Part shown: in pieces, positions 49,335 through 61,870 of the stretch
Layout of the letters: the number at the start of each line of letters is the position of its first letter
How positions within the stretch are numbered: position 1 is the stretch's first letter
DNA from: Stercorarius parasiticus
Lineage: Eukaryota; Chordata; Aves; Charadriiformes; Stercorariidae
Reading direction: 5' to 3'
Assembly (NCBI GenBank): GCA_013396915.1
Contig: VWZL01011280.1
Location: forward strand, 1-64,000
Length of the DNA stretch: 64,000 bases
Notes under the pieces: model-generated
What the model was told of the DNA's origin: nothing
What the model saw: only the letters and a program-made list of their open reading frames with translations
Databases searched by the model: none
Translations under genes and position numbers: made by a program

Positions 49335-52300
49335 GGCACAGAGGGGGAGGTTGGGGAGGGGATGAAGAGAGAGGCCTGTTTTCAGGTCACTGGTGTGTGC
49401 CTACGAGCTTCCTACAAACAACAGTAAATCCAGTAAATCACCTGCACACCGCTGGCAGGTGTTCATGCCAGGGCCGGGAAAGAGTGTACTGCACTTCCCC
49501 ATGCCAGCTCATTGGGCAGGGGTTGAATGATGATTTTCGCAGTGTGCATAATCATATTGTGGGACGCGTTACCTGAGACATCAGGTATCGTCTCCTATCA
49601 AGGGACCTCAGCCTGGCCTGATCTTTGCGCTGACCTACTGCAGTGATTAGATCCCGGGAAGAGCAGCGTACCACCAACTCCTGATATTTTGCAAAATACT
49701 CCTAGTATTTTGCTTTCTCAGAAAGGAACAGCTTGCCAGGAGTATTTTAAAACGTCTGCTGATGGAGAGGTTAAACCCAAATGTTCTTCTCATCCTCTCA
49801 TTCAGGAATAAATTGTGTTGCTCTTCCAAATACTCAGTCTGTTTCAGGGACAAAGTGCGAACAGTGCCATCAAAATGCAACCTGACCTCTTTGTGTGCCA
49901 AAACACATTTTATTCTCTCCTGAGATCTGATTACAATTTGATAGGACAAAGTAAAACATTTCTTTGTCAGAAAGAGTTTTTAAATTATTTTTTGCTCATG
50001 TGTTAACCAGCCGAGTTTCAGAAGCTGGCCTGAGTCTGGCAGCGAGGAGCTCCACAGAAGTGGAACAGTGAAAGCCTCTCCCTGCACTTGCAAAAACACA
50101 GTTTGAAAATAATTTCCATCCTCTCTCCTCTGTCTTTGGCAAGACAGTTTGCTTATTTCTCCCTCACGTGAATCCTTCTGGCACTGACGGGGGAGGCACG
50201 CTACTTCCTTGATCTGTGAAGCTTTCTCTCAGAAGGGGTCAGGGAATTGAGATTGCCAGAAAAACAGCTTTGGGAAGCGCCCGCTAATCTCAGCTCCTGC
50301 TGTGCTGGGGCAGCACGAGCAATTGCTGGCCACATGTTCCAGGCTTGCAGTGAAGACATCAGACTGCGTATGCCACATATATCCCAGGAGCTTTGTGACA
50401 TGGTCACGTGGTGGAGTTTCCTTGGGAACCCATCTTTCAACCTGGGGAAACCCTCACAGCTTTCCTTGTATTAATTCCTCTTTCATTGCCCGACCGCTCC
50501 GCCTCTCTGGCAGAGCACATCATACTTTGCTGCGCAGCTCACGGAGCCAGTGAATGGAGCTGATTCTTGTATCCGTAATCTCAGCCTAGTCCTTCAACAG
50601 CCCTCAGGAAAGCTAGTCCAGCCACATCTCCCTGCCAGCAAGCCATTCTGCAACTCCCTTTGCAAACTGCAATCAAATTTCTTTTTCCTGGCGAACTCTG
50701 CTGCTGTTTAATGCCAGCATGTGTCTTAACAGAATTAAGCAATGTTTCTAGGCATCTATCAGATGATGTTGCCAGCAGGTATTGCAAATATTTTAGACAT
50801 AAAGCAACCACACAAGGAACAAGGTTACCTAAAATTGCCATTAAACCATAAAGAAACCAACACAGCCCTTGAAATTGCGTGCAATCCACTGAACAGCAAA
50901 CTAGTCAATGTCGCTTGAATGTGACTGAACTATATGAATCCCTTTGTCATATTTGGTTTGTGTACAGGATGGTCATGAAAATTGATTCAGTTTCTTCACA
51001 CAAATAGGCTTTGTCTATCTTAATAAGATGGATTTTTTTGTACATCCCTCCCCCATTTTAAGAGATGAAAGTATAGATATGAAAGACTGACTTTTCTCAA
51101 AGCTACTGCAAAACTCCTCCAGTAATCCCATTACTAGGAAAAAAACCAGGATTTGTAAATGACAGCTCGTGTTCTATCTGACTGCAGAATTCAAGATTTT
51201 GGAATGGTTATTTAAAAATATTTCAGTACTTAAGGATTCAGAAAAGCCTTAGGTGAGTTTTTCACAGGCAACTCCGGGAATTAGATGTCTAACTGTACCT
51301 AAATGTGTTTACAAAAAGTTGACCCCTCAGGCCCAATTAATTTTGACTACGCTTAACGCAGGATGGAAAGTCTCTTTAACGGCACTGACTTCTGTTATCT
51401 CTGAACTGCCTTTGAGTTTCTGACACTTGGGTGATCAGACACCATGTAAGGAAATTATTTTTCTGGCAGGGGATGAGGTAGTGAGAAGGCTTAATACTGA
51501 CACCTTATGACGAAGCCCACAATACCTATGAGACTCTGTTGTCCACTGTGACTCCCCATCCAAAACTTATTGATGGCCTGAATAGAAGTGTCTGGCTCTG
51601 AGCCTGAAATTGTGAGTGAAGTTATCGTGTGCCTGGATGGACTGGCTTGGCTTGAAGTGACGCAGACACATGGTAAATTGCATTTTTTTTTTCTTCTTTC
51701 TTTTCTCAGGGCCAAAAAAAAGACCAAAATGGATGTGTGCCCCCTCAAGCAGTTGACGGTATGCTGTCTGTGAGCCACTGAGATGCTAGCTGCTACTGTG
51801 CTCTCTCTTCCGTCTTTCCTGGGATGTTGTGCCAAGGCATCCCATGAAGAATTGCACCCTAACCAGCCTCTTTACACTGCTCTAATGTAAAAGGAGGCTT
51901 AGGAGATAATCAGGGCCAGGATAATCAAAGTGGGTCACTCCCTAGTGGTGAGAAATCCCAGAGGGCTATTTCACACAGCGCCTCTGGAAGAAGGGGTTGT
52001 GGGGTTTTTTTACACCTACCTCCCTTCCATTCTGTGCCCTACATAAACAGCACAGCCTAATGAGCACTTTGAGGCCACGGAAAAATTGTGTTGAGGGAAA
52101 CCCCTGAAATTCTGATTTCCCAGACCTAGGAAGGCTACTCACACAAAGGTGTGAGCACAGTGGGTGACCTGATTTTTGCAGATAAAGCAGCTCTTTTGCT
52201 ACCTTTGGGGACTGTGTGAGGGGAAAACCAACCATTTACCCTCTAAGTAGATACGCTAGCTTGATTCTTAACGTGCAGTAGCTGTTTATAGTTGTATCTG

Positions 52301-53872
52301 TAAAGCAGTGCTGCTGGGGTGAGGCAAATAAGACAATCCTCAGGTGCTATGATGAAACCTTCACCCCTTGGGTCCCATCCTTTCTTTGACGTCACTCAGA
52401 AACAACGCCAGTGGCAGATGCTGTTTGGTGGCCTGAGTCAGGCAGATGCTTCCCTTACTGGCACTGAATTTGGCTCATTCACCCAGATCAGCAGCTGCCT
52501 CCATCAACTCAGGAACAGATGACGATGGGGGAAGGGAGGGCACACACCTCGTGTCTGAAGCCTTGGCATGAAGTGAGTCTTCTCTGTGCTCTGTTTCTTG
52601 CTAGTGAGCCAGAAATCCTGGTGTATTAACACAAGTCCAACACACAGTAAAGGCTCACTGTTGCTCCTTCATTAGTGGCCACTGGGACAGCGACCAGCAA
52701 CAGCTTCAGCATGTGCTCATCTCATCAATTCCTGATGAGTTCAGAAAGTAACTCCTGGTGAAGCACCTTATTGTATCATCTTGGCAGCTATCTAATCTAT
52801 AGATGTCAGAAGAGATGAAATAAACTTGCTTACTACAGATTGGCCTGTCTCTCTTTACTGTATCTCCAGGTGATGGATGAGTGCTACCTGTGATCTTTGA
52901 GTAGCAGCCGTATCTTTCAGAGGTCTAACTACAGCCAGGAACTGTAAACGCTGCATTGCTTCACTGACAGAACAACGAAGAAGCAATCATCTTTGCCTCC
53001 TGCAAAGGTTAACCCTTTCTTATCTTCACAGGACAAAAGAGAGTCAGAAACAAAGCAGTTCCCAGGTCCATCATCTGGTTTCCATTGTGAGCAGACAGAA
53101 CCTGTAGCAAGGGATGACACCTTCAGAGCCAGAAAGGGCAGATTGATGCCCCATTCCAGAACTGGGTACCTAATCCTCTCGCATGATGCCTCTATAAATA
53201 AGGAAGCAGAACCTGCAGCTGTCCTGCCAACTGGCTTCCCTGGAGATTTCACTGACTTCTGCTGATGGGCCACTGAGTAGAGGGAAGAAAGCAGTTGTTT
53301 TCATTATCGCCAATGATAGAGCTGTTGCGAAGCAGGAAGAGTTGGACTGTGGAACCAGTAGAGCTTGCAAGGCATGCCTGGAGGATTAGCAGAAGGCTCT
53401 GGAGAGTGAAAAAACCCACCAAAGCCAAAGAGAGATAAGCATTGGAGAAGAAAGAAATATAGGAATCGGTGTAGATTGATTTTCATCCTTCCCTTTGCTG
53501 ATCCTGGCTAGAGAACACTGATGTATGCTGTATATTTGAAACAATGCAGGGATTAAGCATGGCTGCCTAGCCAGGATGCAGAGCAGCGATATTTCAGTAT
53601 GCAGGTGCTATCGTTGAGCTTTCGCAGTCCTCACTTATTGCTTTAAAAGATGCCATTCTCTCCTGCGTTTTATTCTGTGCAAAATGCTGCTGTTCTGATT
53701 CTATAGCATGTTAGATTGACTCAGTACTAGAAGAAACACTAACGCAAACGTACCCTTTTGGAATGTATGGATGTGTGCACGCTGTCAGGCTAATCATATG
53801 TCTGACAGATGATGGCTATAAGGGGGATGTTTGGGTATGTGTGGGCTGTGTGTGGAGGAGAGAAGGAAATGG

Positions 53873-53904
53873 CATTTTGCAAAATGATGTCATTTTGCAA
53901 AATG
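53873..53904. repeat. Tandem pair of a 14-bp perfect palindrome
   Basis: CATTTTGCAAAATG occurs at 53873-53886 and again at 53891-53904. Each copy is its own reverse complement. The repeat period is 18 bp with the spacer ATGT between them, and after the second copy GTGG leads to CATT, the start of a third unit. The centre TTTGCAAA is close to binding sites of C/EBP-type bZIP factors, but a protein partner is only a guess. Confidence 0.85.
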
Positions 53905-54554
53905 GTGGCATTAAGTGTAAAAATAGTTCAGTATAACTATTAATGCTGAGGAAAGATTCTTATAAAGCGCCACCAAATCACCGGGATCCAAATTGCCCTG
54001 AATGCATGTGACTGAAGGGTCACATTTTCGACTATTGGCCAGACACAATCACTGCCTTCTTGACAGCTTCCTCAACACTACTCTTACAAAAATAACGTAT
54101 TCAAATGCCCAGAGTAGAACAGGCAGGGGCTGCGACCAGGCAACTAATGAAAAAGGTACTCCTTTTTGTTTCAAAAAAATCATTCGGATCATGTAACTGA
54201 ATGGTTGTGTACTGCTGATTTCCATAGCCACAGGTAGCAAAACAGAGAGAAAGCAAAGCAAGAGTAATTGACATTCTGTTTTTGTCATCAAAGAAGATAT
54301 CAAGATAAAAGCTATACCGAAAATGGGGCAGAAAAACTGGAAGAATAACAAAACACTAACCTTTCCTTCTTCTCTGTTGGTCTTTTGATTGGGAAAAGCA
54401 CCAGTACTAGGTGGGAATCATAGCCCATGAGACATATTTTCCATATTTCCTAATGCTACAAAGAGAAATGAGAGCCTTTTGTACTGTGGGCTGTGTGTAT
54501 GCATGAATCTAGATAGTTTTTGCACTCTCAACATGCAGGACAGACAAAGGAAAG

Positions 54555-54665
54555 AGCATGATCCTCACTTTATAAATGAAATTATAGAGACACAGAGATT
54601 TTTAAGCAATAAGTCTTAAAAGGAATCTGCAGCAGAGCTACGGATCAAACCACAACTTCCTCAGC
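54555..54665 (-). repeat. Ancient MIR-like SINE, reversed
   Basis: The plus strand reads CCTCACTTTATAAATGAAAT, GAGACACAGAGATTTTTAAG and AGCAGAGCTACGGATCAAACC. This is the antisense MIR order: CCTCATTTTACAGATGAGGA, GAGGCACAGAGAGGTTAAG, then GGCAGAGCTGGGATTCAAACC. The spacing between the blocks is preserved. Confidence 0.75.
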
Positions 54666-56225
54666 AATAGCCCAATGCTTTCCCAGATATTGGGAGCAGC
54701 AGCAGACCCTCCCTGGACGCCATCCAAACGGACCTGAAGGGAACAGGAATATTTGCCAGATGTCAGCTTAGTCTTGCAGTGCCTGAACACCGCAGCTGCT
54801 GTTTCCAAGTTGCCTGACATATCTCGGAGCACATTCTCAAGCCCAGGGACATATACAATTTGTGTTCACACATGGGTGAATGCACAAGGTGCAGAAGCCA
54901 GTTAATTCCAAATAGCCCTTCTCACCTGTGCTCTGCACCTTGTGCCATCATTTACTGCACTGTAAGGCACAACTTGTGACACCTTTGGCATTTCTCCATT
55001 GATATTCTTATTAATGACTTGTACTATGTCTGTGTCTGTTGGTCCTGACTGATGTAAAACCAATACAGTTAGCCTAAACTCTAGACTGATCTCATAATTT
55101 GAAGCAATACAAATCCATGACTGATCTGGATTGAGTAATGTACAGGTGTGACCCAAGTGCCTTCATTAGGAATGTGGTTACTTGAATTTCCTTCTCTTGT
55201 CAGTGGAGAGAAAGAAAAAAGAAACCTTCAGAGAAAATCTCTTTCTTGTGAGTCTAGAGCAAGCTCAGTTCAATGTCTAAGTTAGGAAGAAAAAAATCCT
55301 CTAACACAGGAATCCAAGAATTATGGCAGCCAGAGTCACTGGAACTTCTTAAAAAGCATAGCTCTTGGCTCTGATCCATGAACTGAAGCCTTGTTTCTTT
55401 CTAGTCAGAGCACAAGTGTTCATTTGCTACAATTCCCTTTTGCTGTGATTTAATTGATTGTTTCTTTTCGAAATTCAACAGAACATTTAGAAAAATAAAA
55501 CTTCCACATCTAATCCTCCAAGAAACAAGCAGCTTCTTGCTTCTGCTACATAGAAGGAATTATGCATTCAGCATGGCTAAAACCCAACAGAATTGCAGGT
55601 AAAAAATATGAACTGCTATTTAGTTTTGGTTGCACCATGTTGAAAACTTCTACACACTGAATCACAGAGCAATCGTGAGCTCCTGTAATTGCAGGTGATA
55701 CACCAGAAGTGAGCATCCGCCATAACACTGCCTTGTTGTAGTATCTGTTAGCCTTGCGGTGTCATCCCCTGGGTTCTGTGCTTGTTCTGGGGAGATGAGA
55801 TTCCCATGGAAATGCAGATGTACCGTTGCAGGCTGCACTGTTCTGACTGTATCATTTTTAGGTTAACTTCAGCCTTTGATGCTCAAGAATGGAACCAAGA
55901 GTCGTTCTCTTCTCTCCAGCTTCCCTACTGGAGCCTCTGCCTCTCTATAAATGGTTATGGCCCTCTATGTCTCAACATTACGGAACCAAGAGCAGAAAGC
56001 AGAAGCAAGACCCTGTTTGACTGTAGAACTGTCTCCATTGAGGCACAGAGTGTGATAATAGCGTGAATGATGGTGGTAGCAGTGGTTGTAAATTTTATGC
56101 CATCTTTCAGGTCTGCTTACAGGAATTTGGTTTCTCTGAACAGTGAACTGCTCCGGACACCCGAGCACTGGTTCTGTATTTCATCTCTCTATTAAAGGAA
56201 AGGAATATTAACCTCTTTGCCTTCT
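54666..56225. other. No gene seen
   Basis: Unique AT-rich sequence. The open frames (up to 94 codons) are unconvincing and overlap on both strands. Confidence 0.5.
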
Positions 56226-56305
56226 GATCCAGACCCTCACTAGCATAGATCAGTGTAACACCATTGATTTTTAAGTACACAGTGCTGATTTACACCCTTG
56301 AGTTG
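56226..56305. repeat. Old palindromic interspersed repeat, second copy
   Basis: GATCCAGACCCTCACTAGCA, TAGATCAGTGTAACACCATTG and GTGCTGATTTACACCCTTGAG follow in order. They match an old repeat of form GATCCTCAGCTGGTATAGATC, then CCATTGA...TCAATGG, then GCTGATTTACACCAGCTGAGG. The related copy is at 28196-28285. Confidence 0.55.
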
Positions 56306-57742
56306 TGGTCCTTTTTTGCTATGATCAGAAGTTGTTTTGATTGTTCCATTTTCCTGCTGACAACTAGTCATACCCAAGTAATCCAAATGCAACTGGTGAG
56401 GTGACTGCCAGCTGTCCTAGCTGTTGCTCCACCACGTACCTCTTCTGTTCAGACCCTCAAGGTAAGCTTGCATCAGTAGGAGTACTACATAGACTATAAT
56501 TTAAAATCTATTAACTGAACATCAGTACAGCACATAAACTTAACTGGCCCTTGCAATACTGCAGTAAGTTCCTGTCCCTAGTTATTCCTATAAATCATCC
56601 CAGATAGGCTAGGACCTAATCGATGGGAAGAAATTATACCGCAACATTAGATTTCATCATACATGACTTGAACGATTACTTTTCTGTCTTGTGGTATGAA
56701 GAATCATGAGAATTAATAGTCTCTCTGTGCCCAAACGAAGTGTTTATGGGTCAGTATTACCTATCCTGTATTTCTTAGTTAAAACCATACATTAATTTCT
56801 TTGCATTTATAACCGGTCAATCATTTTATAAATTTACTGTTGTATCAAAAATACTGAAACTTTATGGGATTTTTTTTTAAATTGTTTTACAGTCTCCTTC
56901 TCCAGAAACCTTGTAATGCCCCTTCCATAAAAATGTTACGTCCCACTAGACTTTGTCTTGTGCATCTGCACACAGACAGTCAGGACTTAGCTCTGGCCAA
57001 TAACCCTCACTTAACACAGTTGGCCTTGTGCAAACAGGTTGATGCTCACAGCCAGGGGCAGGATGGGCACAGGTTATATCAGTGTGTCTATTCCTGGGAC
57101 AAATTAATGTCTCCATGCTTCAGAGCTGTTGGTTTAGCAGGACCTAATGTGGACCATCCAGAGAATACAGGGCGCTAGCCTCAAAAAGGTGACTGGGCTT
57201 AACTGGATTTTACTAAGCATTGAATTGTGTCAGCTTTGGTAATAATGCAAGTTAAGGATTCAAGCTATGATTTTATATTGCAAATATTTATCTGTGTCAT
57301 AAAATGCCTTTGACAACTTGTTACAAGTAACTGGGTATTTGAAGCCTTGTGAAAGAGAAACCAAACATCCTGTGTTTTGTTCTTTGATCTCCTGACTCAA
57401 CTGCTGGTTGGCATGCTTAAAATTAACCCACCGGTGCAATTGTACAGGTGAAATATTTTATGCAGCTGCAATGAGCAGACACTATGTCACCTCTGAGGGT
57501 TTTTTTCATGCCTTGTTTTGAAGACAAATCAATATGTATGCAGTTAGGTGCGGGGAGAGAACAGAATGAACAACTGTGGTTAGAAGAGAGCAAGACAGGT
57601 GCATGTGGAGCACCAGGCCTGCACATGTCCCACAAGGAGCTAGCTCACTGCACGTGCAGAGCTCCCACTTCTCCCTGGATACCAGTGAAAACAAGAGGTG
57701 AATGTGGCCCCTTGATCCTCACTGTAAGCTTTGCAGCCGACC
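56306..57742. other. No gene seen
   Basis: Unique sequence. A strong-looking donor (CTCAAG|GTAAGC) at 56461 has no convincing exon before it. Confidence 0.5.
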
Positions 57743-58013
57743 CCTTCTAAGGATGAAGAGGACAAGAGGAAATGGCCTCAAGTTGCTTCAGGGGAGGTTT
57801 CGGATGGATATTATGAAGAATTTCTTCACCGAAAGTGTTGGAACAGGCTGCCCAGGGAAGTGGTGGAATCACCATCCCCGGAGGTATTTACAAGACAGGT
57901 AGACCTGGTGCTTAGGGGCATGGTTTAGTGGTGGTTTTGGCAGTGTTAGGTTAACAGTTGGACTCAATGATCTTAAAGGTCTTTTCCAACCTAGACGATA
58001 CTATCATTCTATG
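57743..58013 (+). mobile_element. CR1 LINE 3' end, 5'-truncated
   Basis: A plus-strand CR1 copy starting in the last coding part of ORF2 and ending with the 3' untranslated region (TTGGACTCAATGATCTTAAA, GGTCTTTTCCAACC). It closes with CATTCTATG, the terminal ATTCTRTG unit. This is the only CR1 here in the plus orientation. Roughly 270 bp remain, and the truncation point lies near 57743. Confidence 0.97.
57750..57928 (+). pseudogene. CR1 ORF2 C-terminus, frameshifted
   Basis: One frame reads RTRGNGLKLLQGRFRMDIMK and then NFFTES. The following block, [17 protein letters not shown] and RQVDLVLRGMV with a stop, is in a different frame. The two blocks are contiguous in the family, so a single indel near 57830 separates them. 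It is a dead 5'-truncated copy. Confidence 0.92.
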
Positions 58014-61000
58014 AAAGAATATTCTCAAACCACCTGCTGTGTTGCAATAATGAACCAGGGAAGCCACTGACTATAGCATTTCTGTAAAGCAGATCGCTCC
58101 CCATCAGACCGGAGTTGGTGTGATTTTCCTTAGTGCCTCTGATTAGATAGAAGCGTATTCTTATTTTTATCTGTAGCCTGAGGTAAAAAATGCATATGAG
58201 CAAACGAAGATTAATGCTTGCTTGGTTAAGACTGTGCACTTAGAAAGATCTGGTTCCAGCTTTCAGCCTTACTATAGATTTTTGTGCAAGTCACAGGTAG
58301 ATTTCAGAGGTATTTTCATCCTTGAAGATGCAGTATTTTTGACCTTGGCATCCTTATAAACAACATCATACACTTACCTGGTTTTAGGTAGCAAAATCTC
58401 TTCCTTAATCTCTTTGGTTCCCAGCTGTCAAATATTTCTTTGCATCTTGGAAGCTCCAGAGATTAATTTATCCACATAAATGGTATAGTCTGTAGTGTAA
58501 GACATAGGGAGGAAAACATCTTTAGTATTAGAGAATAGCTAACAAGATTTAAACAAGAAATGTTTTTTGATGCAGGAACCTCCAGATCAGGGAGAAGGGA
58601 GGGGAGGTTGATTTTCCATTTCCTTTCACGTTTGTATATATTCCATAAAAGGAATGAAAGAGTTTTAAAAAAATCTATTGTAACAAAGCGCAGGCTGTCA
58701 AATTTTTCAAATTATTTTGATGTTGAAAATAAATTTCATTTCAAAACAACCTTCTGAAATGAAACCCCCCCAAACTACTCTGAAAACGTCACAACAGGAT
58801 GTTTTGACACTAAGGCACTTTGCCTCTATTGTGTATATGTGACATGTTGTCAGAATTGCCACATATTTCTAAAACACAACAGTATGCAGTAAAATGGAAA
58901 AAAAAAATAATTAAAAAAATCTCAGCCTCTTCACCCAGCCCATGACAGAAGGAAGAGCATCCAAGGACACAGCAGCAGGTCCTATGATCTCTGTCGCACC
59001 ACCCATACTGCAGGAGGGAGCACCCCTCTCGCTTGCCAGCATTAATATTCACATAAGCCCTTCCTGAAACACTTCTATCAGCTCTCTTCAGTAACAGGCC
59101 TCTCTCTGAGACCTGAGACTATGAGGACAGTCGTCTTTGCCAGGGAGGTCATGATATCCAGTTCAAGACAGCCTAAAGAAGGCAAATTGCAAAAGGCACG
59201 TGCAACCACTAGCGAGCTACAGCAGTCCTCGGGGGTGGATGGGAGCGGTACCAGCCTCCCTGCTGACGTTCAAACCCAATCAATTTGCAGCTAATGACAA
59301 CCCCAAAGCAGAGCATTTGTGGCCAGTGAAAAATCAATTGAGGGATACGTGACAAAACGGAAAATACCGTAGTGCACTCAGCATATTGCCTTTGGGAAAA
59401 GACTGCCCCAGCTCTCGGGCTCTGAGTCACAGTGGGCAGAGAGAACCACTTCTCTGTTCACGCTTTCATCCTGCGTAGTCCCACCTGGACTGCTGACTCT
59501 TAAACCTAATATGAGAGCACACAGGCTACTGGGAAGAGTAAGAGTTATGACTCAGGACAGCACTGTGGCACTAGGCCCTGCTCCAGGCAAGGGCTGCTGC
59601 AGAAAGCCGGATGGGGCAGGTTTACTCCTTTGGAGCTGCTACATCTTGTGGGTGGCCACTCTGCAAGGCATGATTCTTCCCCTGCTGCTGGACACCATTG
59701 TTATTGGCACATACCTTAAAATAGGTGCAAATTAGAGTCTGCCTTGTTGCAGCTTTATACATACTTTCGACTCTTGGTTCTCAAATACCCGTCCAGAGCA
59801 GCTCAGTGCCTGCACACTATATATATAGGTGGACTGTACGTATGGCTGCACAAGGAATGCTGCCTGTTTCTCATCATGTAAAACTTAATCCTTTCAGTTA
59901 TTTCTAAAACACCAATTTTCTTCTGTTCGGAAATGGAAAAACTAATGATAAGTCTATAAATAGAAGTGACAGCATTTCCTGAGATGGTTTGCAGAACAAG
60001 AATTGCATATGAGGAATATTGGTGTGAGCTCAGTACCTTTGAATGTAGCTGCTTAATTTGTGCGTTGCGGCAGGCTCGTAATCTGGAACATGAGCAGCAT
60101 GAGCTCACGTCTGTCTGCAAAACAGTGTGTAAATGTACTTGATATATTTAGAAACTCAGCATCGTTTGAGAACTTTGACCTGAAATAGCCCCTTGTCTCA
60201 GTCTGTGACACCCAATATTATTTCATTGTGGCTTCTCATTCTTACTGTTAGTAACAGCAGAGCCAAGCACATTGGTGCCACACAAAACTAGACCAACATG
60301 CAGTCCATGCCCTGGGAGTCCTTCAGCACAGAGCTCCCCAAGTGCATTCTGTGGAACTCAGTGTTGTAAATTCTGTCCTGTAAAGGGATATTGCTGATTT
60401 CAGGACTTCGTGCTAAACCCTGATTGGACTGTCTACTTCATCTCCTCATTTTCCCACCCACTCTTTCCTCCTCCTTATGTCACATTTGTTTTACATTTAG
60501 TCGTTACAGAAACCTCAAGTTTTGCAAATGTAATAACAATTTCCCTCTAGAATATTGAGTTCCCCTTGGCAACTGTCTCGGCCCCTGGATTCAAAAACGT
60601 ATTTTCTTGACCTCTAAATAGAAAAAAAGAGAGCAGCTGTAATGCAGATGAAACGTGTACTACATCATCTGGGATTGTCTTCCAAGTCCTGGAAGCTAGA
60701 AACAACTTCCCTTTTGTGTCTCTCTCTCCTCTTTTACGTTTTTGTTAAGAAGAGTTGAAATCTAGTATAATAACATGAGGAACTCCAGGAACCTGGACTC
60801 CAGGCCTGTCATGCCTAATACTTAATGTCACATGTCAGTGTTCCCTTCAAACTTAGCAGCACTTGCTGTCATTTCAGCAAAGCAGAAACCTAAGGTATAT
60901 TTTTCAGTCACCTTTCCTGACGTGAGTTTTGTCCATACACTGGCTGCCCTTGTGGGTTTGGAAGGAGAATGGCAGAAGCCTTTGCTGCTGTAACAAACCG

Positions 61001-61556
61001 ATAGGAAGAAAACCTGCTTCATAGCACAAGGAGCTCCCTGGCCATTAGTGGCACTACCAGCTGCTCTCTATAGGCTCCACCTCTCCTTTCTTTCAGTTCC
61101 TGTTGAAATGAGCTGCTTGTTTGTTTTGTAGCCCAGATGGCATCTGTTTTATAGCGAGATGAAATCACGGTGATGTCCTTATTGCTGGGATAGATTGGTT
61201 GGTGTCATGACTGAAACACCACTACATCACCTCCTCCCCTCCAAATACTTGATAACTTTGTCACCCAAATGAGACTAGGCAGTGAGAGGGGATGTGGCAT
61301 GCTCTCATTATGGAGCACACTCTGGTGGATTTAGAAGACTACTTCTGGTTTTAAGCCTAACACCAGTGTAAGTGTTCCCTTCGTAATATCTTCTTTTTCC
61401 TTGCTGCTTGCAGTACCATGCACATTTTTCTGTTTTTTTTCTGCAAGTGAATAGACTCCAATTCCTGCCCTTGTGGTGTTGCTCAGCTTGCCAACTAGTG
61501 AGAAGCACTATCACTCCACTGAGGTCAGTGATTTGTGCCTGGTGAATGGCTGAGCT
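58014..61556. other. No gene seen
   Basis: Unique DNA with some A-rich runs near 58895-58920. Open frames reach 105 codons (59803-60120, minus strand) and match nothing I know. Confidence 0.5.
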
Positions 61557-61870
61557 TGGCAGAGGTCTCTGGAGATTATCTAGTCCAAACTCTGCTCAGG
61601 CAGGGGCAGCTAGAGCAGGTTACACAGAATTGTGTCCAGCCAGGGTTTTCTTATCTCCAAGGACAGAACTCCACAACCTCTCTGGGTGATCAACAACCCT
61701 CACGGTAAATATATATATATTTTTTTTTTTTTACTGCTCAGTCAGAATTTCCTGTGTTTCAGTTTTTATCCATTTTGTCTTGTACCACTGTTGAGAAGAG
61801 TCTGGCTCCATTTTCTTTGCACCCTCTCATCAGTGCAAAATCTGTTTTCCTCCCAAGCAAACCAACATGC
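61557..61870 (-). mobile_element. CR1 LINE 3' end, old copy
   Basis: The plus strand shows an antisense CR1 3' end: GAGGTCTCTGGAGATTATCT, AGTCCAAACTCTGCTCAGGC and AGCTAGAGCAGGTTACACAG. It then shows ACAACCTCTCTGGG and CCCTCACGGTAAA, and further on GAGAAGAGTCTGGCTCCATT. Divergence is greater than in the copies at 33321 and 57743, and the terminal repeat is not clear. An (AT)6 plus poly-T expansion lies inside it where other copies have GGTAAAGAATTTC-like sequence. Confidence 0.85.
61709..61732. repeat. (AT)6 plus T13 inside CR1
   Basis: Six AT units run straight into thirteen T residues. The run sits inside the CR1 body, at the A/T-rich site that in related copies reads GTAAAAAATTTC or similar, so it probably grew by slippage after insertion. 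Confidence 0.85.

Larger units (their letters stand above)
46871..54554. other. No gene seen; hairpin and paired palindromes
   Basis: Unique DNA. It holds the perfect hairpin at 49313-49334 and the twin palindrome at 53873-53904, each listed separately. The region 47490-47690 looks like a conserved non-coding element, but only comparison with other genomes could show that. A pair of splice-like signals at 51709 and 51759 encloses 49 bp beside an A8 run and is probably chance. Confidence 0.5.

Noticed and set aside
51710..51758. 49-bp segment between a strong polypyrimidine acceptor and GTATGC
   Set aside because: The pyrimidine tract is a simple T/C run, the segment starts with an A8 run, and the donor (ACG|GTATGC) is weak.
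56452..56461. 9-nt microexon between CTCTTCTGTTCAG and AAG|GTAAGC
   Set aside because: Both signals are fair, but such pairs at random spacing are expected in 64 kb and there is no supporting coding context.
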